Origin: Aphidius gifuensis
Lineage: Eukaryota; Arthropoda; Insecta; Hymenoptera; Braconidae
Direction: 5' to 3'
Assembly (NCBI RefSeq): GCF_014905175.1
Contig: NC_057791.1
Coordinates: 744,001-808,000 of the forward strand
Length of the DNA: 64,000 nucleotides
Numbering within the stretch: position 1 is the stretch's first letter; the number at the start of each line of letters is the position of its first letter. This document shows, piece by piece, positions 12,818-23,175 of this stretch. The notes under the pieces were generated by a model. That model was not told where the DNA came from. It was given only the letters and a program-made list of their open reading frames with translations, and did not search any database. Both the position numbers and the translations under genes were made by a program.

Positions 12818-13325
12818 TTGAGGTTCTAGGCCTCCATTAATGTACAATTCATCTTTGACAATGACATCTTCACCAAGAACAGTTATTCCTTCCATTCTTA
12901 CCCAACGACCAACAATACTTCGCCAGCCAACTATGCATCTATTTGCAAAACAAAAAAAAAAATCAACAAATAATAATAATAACAAATATATCAAGCCAAG
13001 GGTGTTCTTTAATTGTTGCTGATTTAAGAATTGTAGAACGTTTTATACAACAACCATCAGCAAGTACAACATCAGGACCAGTTGTAACATTTGGACCAAT
13101 TCTACAATCTTTACCAATTTTAGCTGTTGGATCAACTAAAACATTTCCAACAATTCCATCACCGGTGTATAATTTATCTGGTGATTTTTCTCGTAATAAT
13201 GATAAATAAAGACACATTCCTAAAATATTTAAATTAAATATTATATTACATGATAATTAATTTATAATAATATTAATAATATATATATAGGTATATATAT
13301 GTATTACCTGTAAGAAAATAATTGC
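12818..13325 (-). pseudogene. GMPPB: Truncated 3' fragment of mannose-1-phosphate guanylyltransferase beta
   Basis: Three stretches in minus orientation match the end of GMPPB, the cytosolic enzyme making GDP-mannose. About 13322..13308 encodes the tail of the DFLTG motif before a donor. 13217 and below encodes LYLSLLREKSPDKLYTGDG with the left-handed beta-helix repeats (VGNVLVDPTAKIG). 12938..12818 encodes VGWRSIVGRWVRMEG to the stop. The N-terminal nucleotidyltransferase domain (about 240 aa) is absent: similarity stops at 13325, exactly where a repeated sequence begins. The second intron lacks a usable donor (the junction after HPWLD reads ATTTG, no GT in phase), and the C-terminus lacks about 15 residues usual before PQII. 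It is therefore most likely a relic, with a functional copy expected elsewhere in the genome. Confidence 0.75.
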
Positions 13326-13520
13326 GTTATTTAATTTTATCGTGTGCAATATTCATTAGCTCATTTGCTTTTAATATAATTTCTTAATTGTTATCTACAA
13401 GGTTTTTATTATAATTAGACATATAGATAATTATAATTTTTTTAAATATACGTAAAAGCTTTTTAATTAAACTTCCAGTTCAAATAGCTATAAATACAAT
13501 TGTTTTCAAACATTTATTTA
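13326..13520 (+). repeat. Direct repeat copy A (about 195 bp), 5' of the cysteine-rich peptide gene
   Basis: Starts GTTATTTAATTTTATCGTGT and ends CATTTATTTA. Nearly identical to 14205-14395, with a few substitutions and small indels. Contains AGCTATAAATACAATTG, a TATA-like element at about 13489-13497, followed by what looks like the transcribed leader of the downstream gene. Its left edge coincides with the break in the GMPPB fragment. Confidence 0.9.
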
Positions 13521-13558
13521 AGTGTGAAATTTTAAATCAACAAATAACATTAAACAAG
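13487..13558 (+). promoter_or_regulatory. TATA-type promoter and 5' leader exon of the secreted peptide gene
   Basis: TATAAATA at about 13490 is followed by a short leader ending at a strong donor (AACAAG then GTGAGT at about 13558), and an acceptor TTTTAG directly before the ATG at 13637. This implies a non-coding first exon and a roughly 78-nt 5'UTR intron. The TATA and most of the leader lie inside repeat copy A. Confidence 0.55.
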
Positions 13559-13636
13559 GTGAGTCGCATTCAAATTATAATTATTTATTATTATTTAATT
13601 GTATTGAAGAAAAATAAAAAATAAAAAATGTTTTAG

Positions 13637-14068
13637 ATGAAAAACTTGTCGATGCTGTTGATGATGATAATAATTTTGGAGTTGAATTTGATATTTTTTG
13701 TCAATTCATTACCAGTAAATTATGATAATCATACTGAAGTAAGTCGTGTCAAGAGGTGGTCACACTTCGGTGGCTGTAGTGATAGAGGTGGATGTGATCT
13801 AAAGAAAAATGCCTGTTGGGCGGGATGCATGGGTATCGGACGTATGTGGTGCTACACAGGAAAATGGAATGGGGATATCGAAATTTTTTGGCAAGACTGT
13901 GATAAAGACGAAGTTTGCGATCTATGCTGGCCATGTTTTACTGATTGCTCGTGGAAAGAAGAGCAAGAAATTATCGGGGAAAGTGTACATCTTGCTCGTA
14001 TGAAACCTGGCAAGGATGAATGGAAAAGTTGGGATGAATCGAGAATGGCGTCCAACATGACACATTAG
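13637..14068 (+). CDS. Secreted cysteine-rich peptide precursor, orphan
   Basis: Single coding exon of 143 aa, starting directly after a TTTTAG acceptor. Residues 1-24 form a signal peptide. A short propeptide ends in the dibasic site KR at residues 39-40, followed by WSHFGG. The mature part has ten cysteines within about 65 residues, in the order GGC, GGC, NAC, AGC, WC, DC, VC, LC, PC, DC, so five disulfides are possible. It is rich in Trp and acidic residues, with an NMT glycosylation sequon at the C-terminus. I do not recognise the family. The precursor layout (signal, pro-segment, dibasic cleavage, Cys-rich peptide) is common for secreted effectors, venom-type peptides, antimicrobial peptides and peptide hormones. 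Codon use is less AT-biased than in neighbours. It sits between two direct repeats carrying its promoter. Confidence 0.8.
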   Translation: MKNLSMLLMMIIILELNLIFFVNSLPVNYDNHTEVSRVKRWSHFGGCSDRGGCDLKKNACWAGCMGIGRMWCYTGKWNGDIEIFWQDCDKDEVCDLCWPCFTDCSWKEEQEIIGESVHLARMKPGKDEWKSWDESRMASNMTH

Positions 14069-14204
14069 GTGGACCGCTAAATTTGAAACCCAACGTGAAA
14101 GTTCCGGATAGGAACAATTCTGTTGGATGAATTTTTTGTCAAAATTTATAAATGTAAAATAATAATAAAAAATATTTGTTATTGTATACGTGTATAATAG
14201 TTGA

Positions 14205-14395
14205 GTTATTTAATTTTATCGTGTGCAATATTCATTAGCTCATTTGCTTTTAATATAATTTCTTAATTGTTATCTACAAGGTTATTATTATAATTACACA
14301 TGGATAATTATAATTTTTTTAAATTCGTAAGAGCTTTTTAATTAAACTTTCAGTTCAAATAGCTATAAATACAATTGTTTTCAAACATTTATTTA
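14205..14395 (+). repeat. Direct repeat copy B (about 191 bp), 3' of the cysteine-rich peptide gene
   Basis: Same sequence and orientation as 13326-13520, starting at the shared GTTATTTAATTTTATCGTGT and ending CATTTATTTA. It retains the TATA-like element (about 14362-14370) but has no copy of the peptide gene after it. It therefore looks like the remnant of a second unit or the far junction of an inserted or tandemly duplicated cassette. Confidence 0.9.
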
Positions 14396-14882
14396 TTCAA
14401 ATACGATAGCTGACAAATGGCGCCAAGAATAAAACTTGATACAACAAAAATTCCCTATAAAAAACAGACCAATAAAGTGATGTTAATAGTAAATAAAAAA
14501 ACAGGCCAATGGAGCAAACTCGTGATGACAGTTAAATTTTACGTGGAAGTCAATTGTCAACATACATAAAATACACCTATTACTATTAATTAATTAATAA
14601 TACTAATCAATCAAAAAATTGTTTATAATTATAAAATATCGTATTTGGGTGTTGAAAAAAAAAAACAATTAAATCATTAAACAATTTTTGACATGACGTA
14701 ACGTAACACACCAAATTCTATACAAAAAAAATAAAAAAACATTAAAGGGTGTGTGTTTATGTGTATGTGTGTGTATCTCCATTAATTGATAATTGAAATA
14801 CATGATTTTTTTGTATTTTGCCTTGTCACTATTTATCATTATATTAATACAACGACATATATAAAAATTTATATCTAATAAA
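14396..14882. other. Intergenic region 5' of DNAJB12/14
   Basis: AT-rich spacer with a TG/CA-type simple repeat near 14750-14775. The immediate 5' region of the J-protein gene lies here. No GMPPB upstream sequence is found beyond repeat copy B, so GMPPB was not simply split by an insertion at this place. Confidence 0.5.
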
Positions 14883-16282
14883 ATGGACAGCAACAAAGAT
14901 GAAGCAGATAGATGTTTGGAACTTGCTGAAAAATATATACGTGAAGATAGATATGATGATGCTGAAAGATTTGTCAAAAAAGCCATGAAATTATATCCAA
15001 CTAAAAAAGTAGAAGGTAATAATCACAATATTATAAATATTAATTTTTATATAGGTAAAGGTGTATTAATTAATAATAAATTTAATTATAGATTTATTGG
15101 CAAAGTTATCATCATCATCAACAACAAAACAAAATCAAAAAAAAGAAACTGAACCAGAACTTCGTAAACGTCAAGCAACATCATCAACAACAACATCATC
15201 ATCAAAATCAACAACAAGTCAATCAAATAATACAAGTAGCTTTAGTGATTATACTAAAGAACAATATGAACATGTTAAAAGAGTTAAAAAATGTAAAGAT
15301 TATTATGAAATATTAAGTGTAACTAAAGAAGCAACTGACAATGATATTAAAAAAGCATATAAAAAATTAGCATTACAGTTACATCCAGATAAAAATAAAG
15401 CACCAGGTGCTGGTGAAGCATTTAAAGCAATTGGTAATGCTGTTGCTGTATTAACAGATGTACAAAAACGTAAACAATATGATCTTTATGGTTCTGATGA
15501 AGAACGTATGCAATCATCAAGAGGTAATGCAGCATCAAATCATCATAGTTATACACGTGGTTTTGAAGCTGATATAACTGCTGAAGAATTATTTAATATG
15601 TTCTTTGGTGGTGGTTTTCCACAACAAGAATTTTACATGAGAAGAACTGCTAATAGATGGACTAGACAAAGTGAATCACAAACACAACATCAACATGCTC
15701 ATCATCATCAACAACAACATCAACAACAACAAGCTAATAGTTATACAGCTATTTTACAAATGTTGCCTGTTTTATTACTCATATTATTAACAATGATGAG
15801 TAGTTTTTTTATATCTGATCCAATTTATAGTTTACATTCAAATGCGTAAGTTTTTTTTTTTGTCTTTTTTAATTTGTTTTTTTCTTTTATGCCTATAAAT
15901 TAATTGTTAATTTTTAATTTATATTTTTTGTTTAGAAAATACTCGGTTCAAAGAACTACACAAGATATGAAAGTACCATATTATGTTAAGGAAAATTTTC
16001 ACAGTGAATATCAAGGTAGTTTACGAAGATTAGAAATATCTGTTGAAGAAGAATACATGAATAATTTGAGGCATGCATGTTACAGAGAAAAAAGTTATAG
16101 TAAGTTGTTGATTAATTAATTTGGTATATATATATTATTGTTTGTTAATTATTTAATTAATATTTTTAGAAGATTCAATGGTATGGAAAGCAAGAAATTT
16201 TGGTGATGCTGAATTATTTCAAAAAGCTAAAAATATTGATACACCATCATGCAGACGACTTCAAGATGTTCAAGCTGCCTAA
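14883..16282 (+). CDS. DNAJB14: DnaJ homologue, subfamily B member 12/14 (ER membrane Hsp40)
   Basis: Four exons: 14883..15015, 15092..15845, 15936..16099, 16170..16282, about 387 aa. The N-terminal helical segment (MDSNKDEADRCLELAEKYI) is typical of DNAJB12/14. A Ser/Thr/Lys linker is followed by a J domain with DYYEILSV and the HPD motif (LQLHPDKNKAPGA) around residues 115-185, a GGGFP G/F-like patch, and a His/Gln-rich stretch. One strong transmembrane segment (LPVLLLILLTMMSSFFI) precedes the DUF1977-type C-terminal lumenal domain (PYYVKENF, SLRRLEISVEEEY). Family members are tail-side ER membrane proteins with a cytosolic J domain that recruits Hsc70 for ER-associated degradation and membrane-protein biogenesis. 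12 and 14 cannot be separated here; insects usually carry one gene. Confidence 0.92.
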
Positions 16283-17582
16283 GTCAATTTTATTTATTTA
16301 TTTTACTTTTTTTTTTTTTATATATATTATTAAACAGTGTAGATAGGTGTATAATAACATACAAATTTAATTGTTTTTTGGTCTGCTATTAATTTTATCT
16401 GCAAATTGATTTTGCAGTCAAATATCCAAAAAACATAATTAGCAAATATTTAAATCAAGATTTTTTTTTTTTTTAAATAATAGATGCATTTTAAAGGGCA
16501 AATAAAAATTATTTACTATTTTTTTTTGCATCACATATATAAATAGTATAATAGTAGCAACACATTTTTGTCTTTTTTGTTGATTTTTTTCGAGAAAGAA
16601 ATTGTATGTTTGACAAATTATAATTATTGAAATTAATCATGATTTAGTTGAAATAATTAAAGATAATGCATATATAAATATAATCACTGTGTGTTATAAA
16701 TAATAAAAGTAAATAAATAAAAACTACTGATGCTTTGACAAGTGATAATTGAAATTGTAATAGCTTTTTTTTTTTTATGAAGAATCATTTTAACCATACG
16801 AAATTGTTCTTGAAATTAAACAACATTATTTCAGCATTCCTTCAATATATAATATGTATTGCTTTGCTCCACTTTGCTTGATGGTTTTTTTTAAAAAACC
16901 TCTTGTTGGATTATGTGCTCCTAATAAAAACCTATGAAAATTCACTTGATACTTGACAATTTCTTTATTATTGACGACTACTAATGATGATGATGATGAT
17001 GATTGATGATGATGACGATGACGACAAACAACGATTGGCTGTTATTTTGTATCAGGTAAATATAATACTTGAAGAGCAACATATCATATCGATCATATGT
17101 TTAAATTAATAACAAATAAATATAATTTTTTTTTTTTTTTTGCAAATTAAATATTTATAATAAATAAATAATTTATTTACTAAAAATAAATAATTATTTA
17201 TTTAATTTATTAATTATTTATAAATAATAGAATATTCTAGGCTTTAAAAAATTAATAATTATAATTATAATAATAGTAAGAGAGAACCAATGAAAATTCG
17301 ACATTTGTTGTTGAATTGTGTTGAATATGAGACACTATCTCGTGTTGGATTGGCTGAATGAGGCTGCGTGGTTGAGTGTGATTGGATTTATATCATAGTG
17401 AATTGTGTGTATGTGTATGTTTGATGACACGTTCCAGCTGCCAGCAAGTCCAAGTCAGTCAAAATATCTTGAATCGTGACAAACAAATCATCTCTCTTGT
17501 CCTGGAAACAGGGAAAAAGTATTAATAAACAATTCTAAAGTTGTTAATTATAAAAAAAAATAAGTGAATAAACTTCAACATC
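16283..17582. other. Intergenic region and endoplasmin promoter
   Basis: Holds the 3' end of the J-protein gene, poly-T runs and a TGA/GAT simple repeat near 16985-17020. From about 17225 on it has promoter features: a heat-shock-element-like GAATATTC at 17230-17237, a perfect ERSE (annotated separately) and TCAGTC initiator-like motifs near 17453-17460. No coding sequence seen. Confidence 0.55.
17367..17385 (-). promoter_or_regulatory. Perfect ER stress response element (ERSE) of the endoplasmin gene
   Basis: CGTGG at 17367-17371, nine bases, then ATTGG at 17381-17385. Read on the minus strand this is CCAAT-N9-CCACG, the exact ERSE consensus bound by NF-Y plus ATF6/XBP1. It lies about 200 bp from the endoplasmin start codon and about 70 bp from initiator-like motifs. 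ERSEs work in either orientation and are characteristic of GRP94/GRP78 promoters in animals. Confidence 0.75.
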
Positions 17583-20146
17583 ATGATGAAGAAACACATT
17601 TATTTGTGTCTAACATTCTTGTTGTTGGCCGGTAAGAATAATATTATTTATTTATTTATTTATTTACAATATATATAAACAATTGATTTTTATTAATAAT
17701 AATATTTTAAATAGGTATACAAACAGTATGGGGAAATGTTGATGCTGTTGATTACAGTGATAAAATTGGTAAAGTTGAATTGGATCATGGTTCAAGCAGA
17801 GATGCATCAAGAACTGATGCTGAAACAATAAATTTAGCTAAAGATAAACTTGATGATGCCACAAAACAATTTAATAATTTAAATAGTAACAGTGAAAAAT
17901 TTACATTTCAAACCGAAGTTAATCGTATGATGAAACTTATTATAAATTCTTTATATAGAAATAAAGAAATATTTTTACGTGAATTAATATCAAATGCATC
18001 TGATGCAATTGATAAAATTCGTTTATTATCATTGACAAATAATGCATTACGTGAAACAAATCCAGAATTTGAAATACGTATTAAAGCTGATACTGAAAAT
18101 AAAATACTTCATATTACTGATAGTGGTATTGGTATGACTAAAAAAGATTTAATAAATAATCTTGGTACAATTGCTAAATCTGGTACTGCTGAATTTTTGG
18201 GCAAGATGCAAGAATCTGAAAATAATAAAGATGCAAATGATATGATTGGTCAATTTGGTGTTGGTTTTTATTCTGGTTTTTTGGTTGCAAATAAAATTGT
18301 TGTTACAACAAAACACAATGATGATAAACAATATATTTGGGAATCAGATAGCAGCAGCTACAGTATCACAGAAGATCCACAAGGTGATACCCTCAAACGT
18401 GGTACAACAATTAGTCTTTATTTAAAAGATGAAGCAGCTGATTTTCTTGAACAAGATACAATTAAAAATCTCATAAAAAAATACTCTCAATTTATTAATT
18501 TCCCAATTTATCTTTGGAGCAGTAAAACAATTAAAGTTGAAGATGTCAGTGATGCAGAAAATGTTGAAGATGTCAAAGATAATAAAGATGATGAATTAAT
18601 TGAAGATGAATCAACAACAAAAAAAGATGAAGATAAAGAAACTGGTGATAATGAGGATGATGATGATGTTAAAGTTGAAGAACAAACACCTGAACAAGAT
18701 ACTCTTGATAAAAAAGAAAAAAAAATGATTGATAAAACAGTATGGGATTGGCAAGTTATAAATGATGCTAAACCAATATGGACACTTAAACCAGCTGATG
18801 TTGATGATGCTGATTACAATGAATTTTATCGTACAATAACAAAAGACACACAAGATCCATTGGCTAAAGTACATTTTGTTGCTGAAGGTGAAGTATCATT
18901 CAAGGCATTATTATATATTCCAAAAGTACAACCAGGTGATTCTTTTAATCGTTATGGTACTAAAGCTGATAATATTAAATTATTTGTACGTCGTGTATTT
19001 ATAACTGATCAAATTAATGATATGATGCCAAATTATTTATCATTTATTCGTGGTATTGTTGATTCAGATGATTTACCATTAAATGTATCACGTGAAAATC
19101 TTCAACAACATAAATTAATTAAAGTTATTAAAAAGAAATTAATTCGTAAAGTACTTGATATGATTAAAAAAATATCAAAAGAAGAATATGAAAAATTCTG
19201 GAAAGAATATAGTACAAATATTAAACTTGGTGTTATTGAAGATGCCCAAAATCGTGCAAGATTAGCAAAATTATTACAATTTAAATCATCAGCAAAACAA
19301 GATAATAATTTAACAAGTCTTGTTGATTATGTTGAACGTATGAAAAAAGATCAAAAATCAATATATTATATTGCTGGTTCAAATGATAATGAAGTTAAAA
19401 ATTCACCATTTGTTGAAAGATTAACTAAAAAAGGATATGAAGTACTTTATTTAACTGAAGCTGTTGATGAATATGCAATATCAGCAATACCAATGTTTGA
19501 AGATAAAAAATTCCAAAATGTTGCCAAAGAAGGATTTACACTTGATGACAGTGTTAAAGCCAAAGAAAAGAAAAAAGCACTTGAAACAAGATTTGAGCCA
19601 CTTGTTAAATGGTTAGGTGATAAGCTATCACAATATATTAGTAAAGCACAAGTATCTGAACGTCTTACTGAATCACCATGTGCATTGGTTGCTTCAATGT
19701 TTGGATGGACTGGTAATATGGAACGTTTGGCAATATCAAATGCTCATCAAAAAGCTGATGATCCACAAAAATCATATTATTTAAATCAAAAGAAAACACT
19801 TGAAATTAATCCAAGACATCCACTTGTTAAAGAATTATTAAGACGTGTTGATGGTAATCCAGATGATGATACAGCTAAAGAAATTGCTATTATGATGTTT
19901 AAAACAGCAACACTTAGATCTGGTTATATGTTACAAGAAACAGCATCATTTGCTGAAAGTGTTGAAACACTTATGAGAAAAACACTTGGAATACCAGTTG
20001 ATGAGCAAGCTGATGAAGAAGATGATGATGATGATGCTGCTGATGATGATGATGAAATTCAAGATGAAACAAAAGATGAACCAACTCAAATTGATGCTGA
20101 TGAAGAAGATGATCAAGAGCACAAACAAGATCATGAAGAACTCTAA
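17583..20146 (+). CDS. HSP90B1: Endoplasmin (GRP94/Gp93), ER-lumenal Hsp90
   Basis: Two exons, 17583..17631 and 17715..20146, about 826 aa. Exon 1 encodes most of the signal peptide (MMKKHLYLCLTFLLLAG). The N-terminal ATPase domain shows NKEIFLRELISNASDAIDKI, DSGIGMTK, GTIAKSGT and GQFGVGFYS. Then come the acidic charged linker, the middle domain (NVSRENLQQHK) and the C-terminal dimerisation domain (SPCALVASMFGWTGNMER). The tail is very acidic and ends HEEL instead of the usual KDEL/HDEL. Endoplasmin folds secreted and membrane clients such as integrins and Toll receptors. The start fits a good signal peptide. Upstream ERSE and heat-shock-like sites indicate stress control. Minimal intron number is typical. 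Confidence 0.97.
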
Positions 20147-20849
20147 ATAAATATATATATATAATAATAAATTTATATATATATATATTTTTTAAAATCG
20201 CAGACTGATTTAAAAATACTTATTTCAAATTAATTGGCGATTTTTTTTTTTTTCGTTTTTTTTTTTTCACACTTTTCTTCAGCTAGGAAAATTGCTAGTC
20301 AATTTTCATTTGTTATTTTAATATGAATGAATTAATTAGTATTGTTCTTCCACTTAATATATACTGTGAGAAAACAAGAGAGTAATAATTTTCAAACTGA
20401 AAAAAAGAATAAATGAATGTGTCGAATATTTATAAATGATATGTCATGTTTATAGTTTAAATTAACATTTTATTTAATCTCTTGATATTTGTATGCATAA
20501 AAATAAATGTTGGAATAATAGCAAAAGTACAAGTAAATAAATATATCTTGCTTGCATAAAAATAATTCATTTTTAAGTGTTTAAATTTAACAATTATTAA
20601 ATTATAAATTTTATACAAGAGATTAATGAATGTTGTTGTTTTTTTGTTTAATAAATTAATGATGATTGTTGGGTGGGTGGGAGAGACAGTGTTTGTGAAA
20701 TATTATTAATTATTTATTTTACATAAATTAAATCAGTTAATGACAGATTTAAATGGAGCATTAAAAAAGTACTCCATTATTTCTCTGTGAAATAATTAAT
20801 TAATTAAATTACATATAAAATGTATTTTGTTTATTTTCCTGTGCAGAGC
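20147..20849. other. Intergenic region between endoplasmin and a small membrane protein gene
   Basis: AT-rich, with poly-T runs near 20235-20270. A pyrimidine-rich stretch ending TGTGCAG at 20846 looks like a splice acceptor immediately before the next ATG, so a non-coding first exon of the next gene probably lies in this spacer. No ORF recognised. Confidence 0.4.
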
Positions 20850-21233
20850 ATGAAACAAGGACACTGGTATCGTAATGGTTAAAAGAAATTACACTGTTAA
20901 ATTGATATAATTATATTTTTTAATTATTCATTAATATTTTTTCAATTGTATTTAATTTTTTTTAGAGCTAGAAATTAATAGATACTACTCAGCAACATGG
21001 GTTTTTCTTCCAATTGGATCCATGTTTATCACTGCTTTGATAATATTACTCATGGTATGTTAATAAATAATTAAATGTTTTCCTTTTTTCTTAATTAAAA
21101 TATTTGTTTGTTTTTTTAGATTTTATTCAATAGATGTCCTCAAACTATTGCTGGATTTGCAACTGGAGTATTTGGTATCATAACTGTTTTCATTGTCATA
21201 CTTTTTTTGGATGAAAAACCAATTTATATTTAA
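20850..21233 (+). CDS. Small two-pass membrane protein, 76 aa, unidentified
   Basis: Three small exons, 20850..20877, 20966..21054 and 21120..21233, which join in phase. The protein starts MKQGHWYRNELEINRYYSAT and has two hydrophobic segments (WVFLPIGSMFITALIILLM and AGFATGVFGIITVFIVILFL) separated by a short NRCPQT loop, ending DEKPIYI. The first donor (GTTAAA) is weak, and the sequence just before the ATG looks like an acceptor, so the true N-terminus could lie in an upstream exon. Consistent splicing and the two clean TM segments argue for a real gene. I cannot name a family. Too short to be found by ORF length alone. Confidence 0.6.
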
Positions 21234-21516
21234 TTTTAAATTATTATTTTAACATCTTAAAATAGTTTGTTATGTATTTAAATTACCATTTTATTTTTCG
21301 TATGGATATTTGAAAAAATAAATAATAATAAAAACAGACAGGTGTATGATATTATTTACCTATTGAAAAATTAACAATTACTGACGATGCAAGCGCTTCA
21401 GTTTGTTGTCTGGCTAAATTCAGTACTTGCAAGTTGTGAGGTAGAGGGAGAGAAAGTGCAGCAGAGAGTGCAGTTGCAACTTGCCAACATCAACAATAAT
21501 AAACAACAACAACAAA

Positions 21517-22804
21517 ATGTCTCAAGACAGTAAAAAGCTTAAAAGAAAAAATTCAAAAGAAGTCGAATTGTCAAATGAAAAATTATCAAAACCGTGAGTA
21601 TCATCATCAATCATCATCAACACCACCACCACCACCATCAACAACACTATGATCAAAGTAGTTAATAACAAATAGCAATTTTATTTTTCATTTAAAATCA
21701 ATTATTATATGTATTACTTGTATTTTTTTACAGAAAATATGGACGTGTACCTTCATTTCCTCATCAAAAAATATGGTCAAGATGTATATTAATGATTGGT
21801 GTTGTTACAATTGTTTGGTACAATAGCAAAGCAGGAAAAGAAATAATATTTGCCAAACAAAAAGATGTTATATCAATGAAAAATCAAATAATTGAATGTT
21901 CAAATGATTTTAAAAATGATTTAATTAAATATCCAAAATGTATGCCTGATAAATGTGCAAGAATTGTAACAGATGAATTAATAACATCATCAGAAACAAA
22001 TGTTTTATTAAATATAGCAATTGATGGATTAAAATATGGTGGTTCTGATGGTGGTGCAAGTATACTTGATCTTCACAGTGGTGCACTTAGTAAAGGATCA
22101 ACATTTATCAATATTTATTCAATTAAAAAAGCACAAAAATTATTTACACATAATGATTTTTCAGTTTACAAGTTAGTATTATTAATGATGCAAACACATT
22201 TTTTATGTATTATAAATATTATAATATATTTTATTTATTATAGAAATGTTAAAAATAAAATTCAACATGCTATTGCTCATCATTTTGGTATTGATGTCAA
22301 TAAATTATATCTGACAAAGCCAACATTTTTTTCAAGAATAAATAATAAACCAGCTAAAACAACTCATGATGAATATTGGCTACCACATGTTGACAAAGTA
22401 ATAATCATTTTTCTATTTTTAATTTTAATTTTATAATATTATTATTAATTATTAATTATTTTTTAGATTACTTATGAACATTTTCATTATACATCTTTAT
22501 TATATTTAAATGATTTTGATAAAGATTTTCAAGGAGGAAGATTTATATTTATTGATAAGCATAATGTTAATACAACAATTGAGCCTAGAAAAGGTAATTA
22601 TTTAATTGTTGCTTTAAAATATCAATCAAGTAATTGACAAATAATAATTGATGATAATTTACAGGAAGAGTATCAATGTTTACTTCTGGTAGTGAAAATT
22701 TACATGCTGTTGAACGAGTTACATCTGGTACAAGATATGCATTGACAATATCATTTACATGTAATATTGAAGCAGGAATAACTGATCCAGTATTAATTGG
22801 TTAA
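21517..22804 (+). CDS. OGFOD3: 2-oxoglutarate and iron-dependent oxygenase domain protein 3 (OGFOD3)
   Basis: Five exons: 21517..21593, 21734..22171, 22244..22397, 22467..22593, 22665..22804, about 311 aa. A short basic cytosolic N-terminus is followed by one membrane anchor (CILMIGVVTIVWYN), making a type II membrane protein. The lumenal part has a prolyl-4-hydroxylase-like fold: DEYWLPHVDK supplies the HxD iron ligands, YTSLLYLNDFDKDFQGGRF is the jelly-roll core, SGSENLHAVERVTSGTRYAL supplies the distal His and the 2-oxoglutarate-binding Arg. The facial triad is thus complete, so an active Fe(II)/2OG dioxygenase is expected; substrate unknown. Length and layout match OGFOD3. Confidence 0.88.
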
Positions 22805-23175
22805 TTATTTATATGCATTTGTAATTTACAGTATTATTATTTGTAAATAAAAGGAAAATTTTAATCGAAATTTAATATATTTAATTTAATAAGTATTTTA
22901 TCATCAATCAATCATCATCATATACATATATATATGTGTAAAAAATATATTAGGAATACAAAATTTACAAGGAGGTAATTCACTTGTCTCAACTTTCTTC
23001 GTATGTGTGTGTAAACATAAGCTTGGCTAACGCCACTCTCGACAAAACTTGAAAACGTTGGTAAAAAAAAAAAGTAAATATCATTTGTATTTATTATTAA
23101 CATGGTGTTTGTCTAATAAAACAATAAAAATATATAAATAAACAACTAAATTAAACAATATTTAAGTCAGTTATA
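22805..23175. other. Intergenic spacer OGFOD3-APC7
   Basis: 370 bp of AT-rich sequence holding the OGFOD3 3' end and the APC7 promoter. GC-richer block near 23010-23060. No gene and no clear motif seen. Confidence 0.4.

Noticed and set aside
14396..14880. Search for the missing GMPPB catalytic domain to the right of repeat copy B
   Set aside because: No QPKD-type or nucleotidyltransferase motif in any minus frame; a simple insertion splitting GMPPB is not supported.
14669..14986. 105-codon minus-strand ORF
   Set aside because: Antisense to DNAJB12/14 exon 1 and spacer with simple repeats; no recognisable features.
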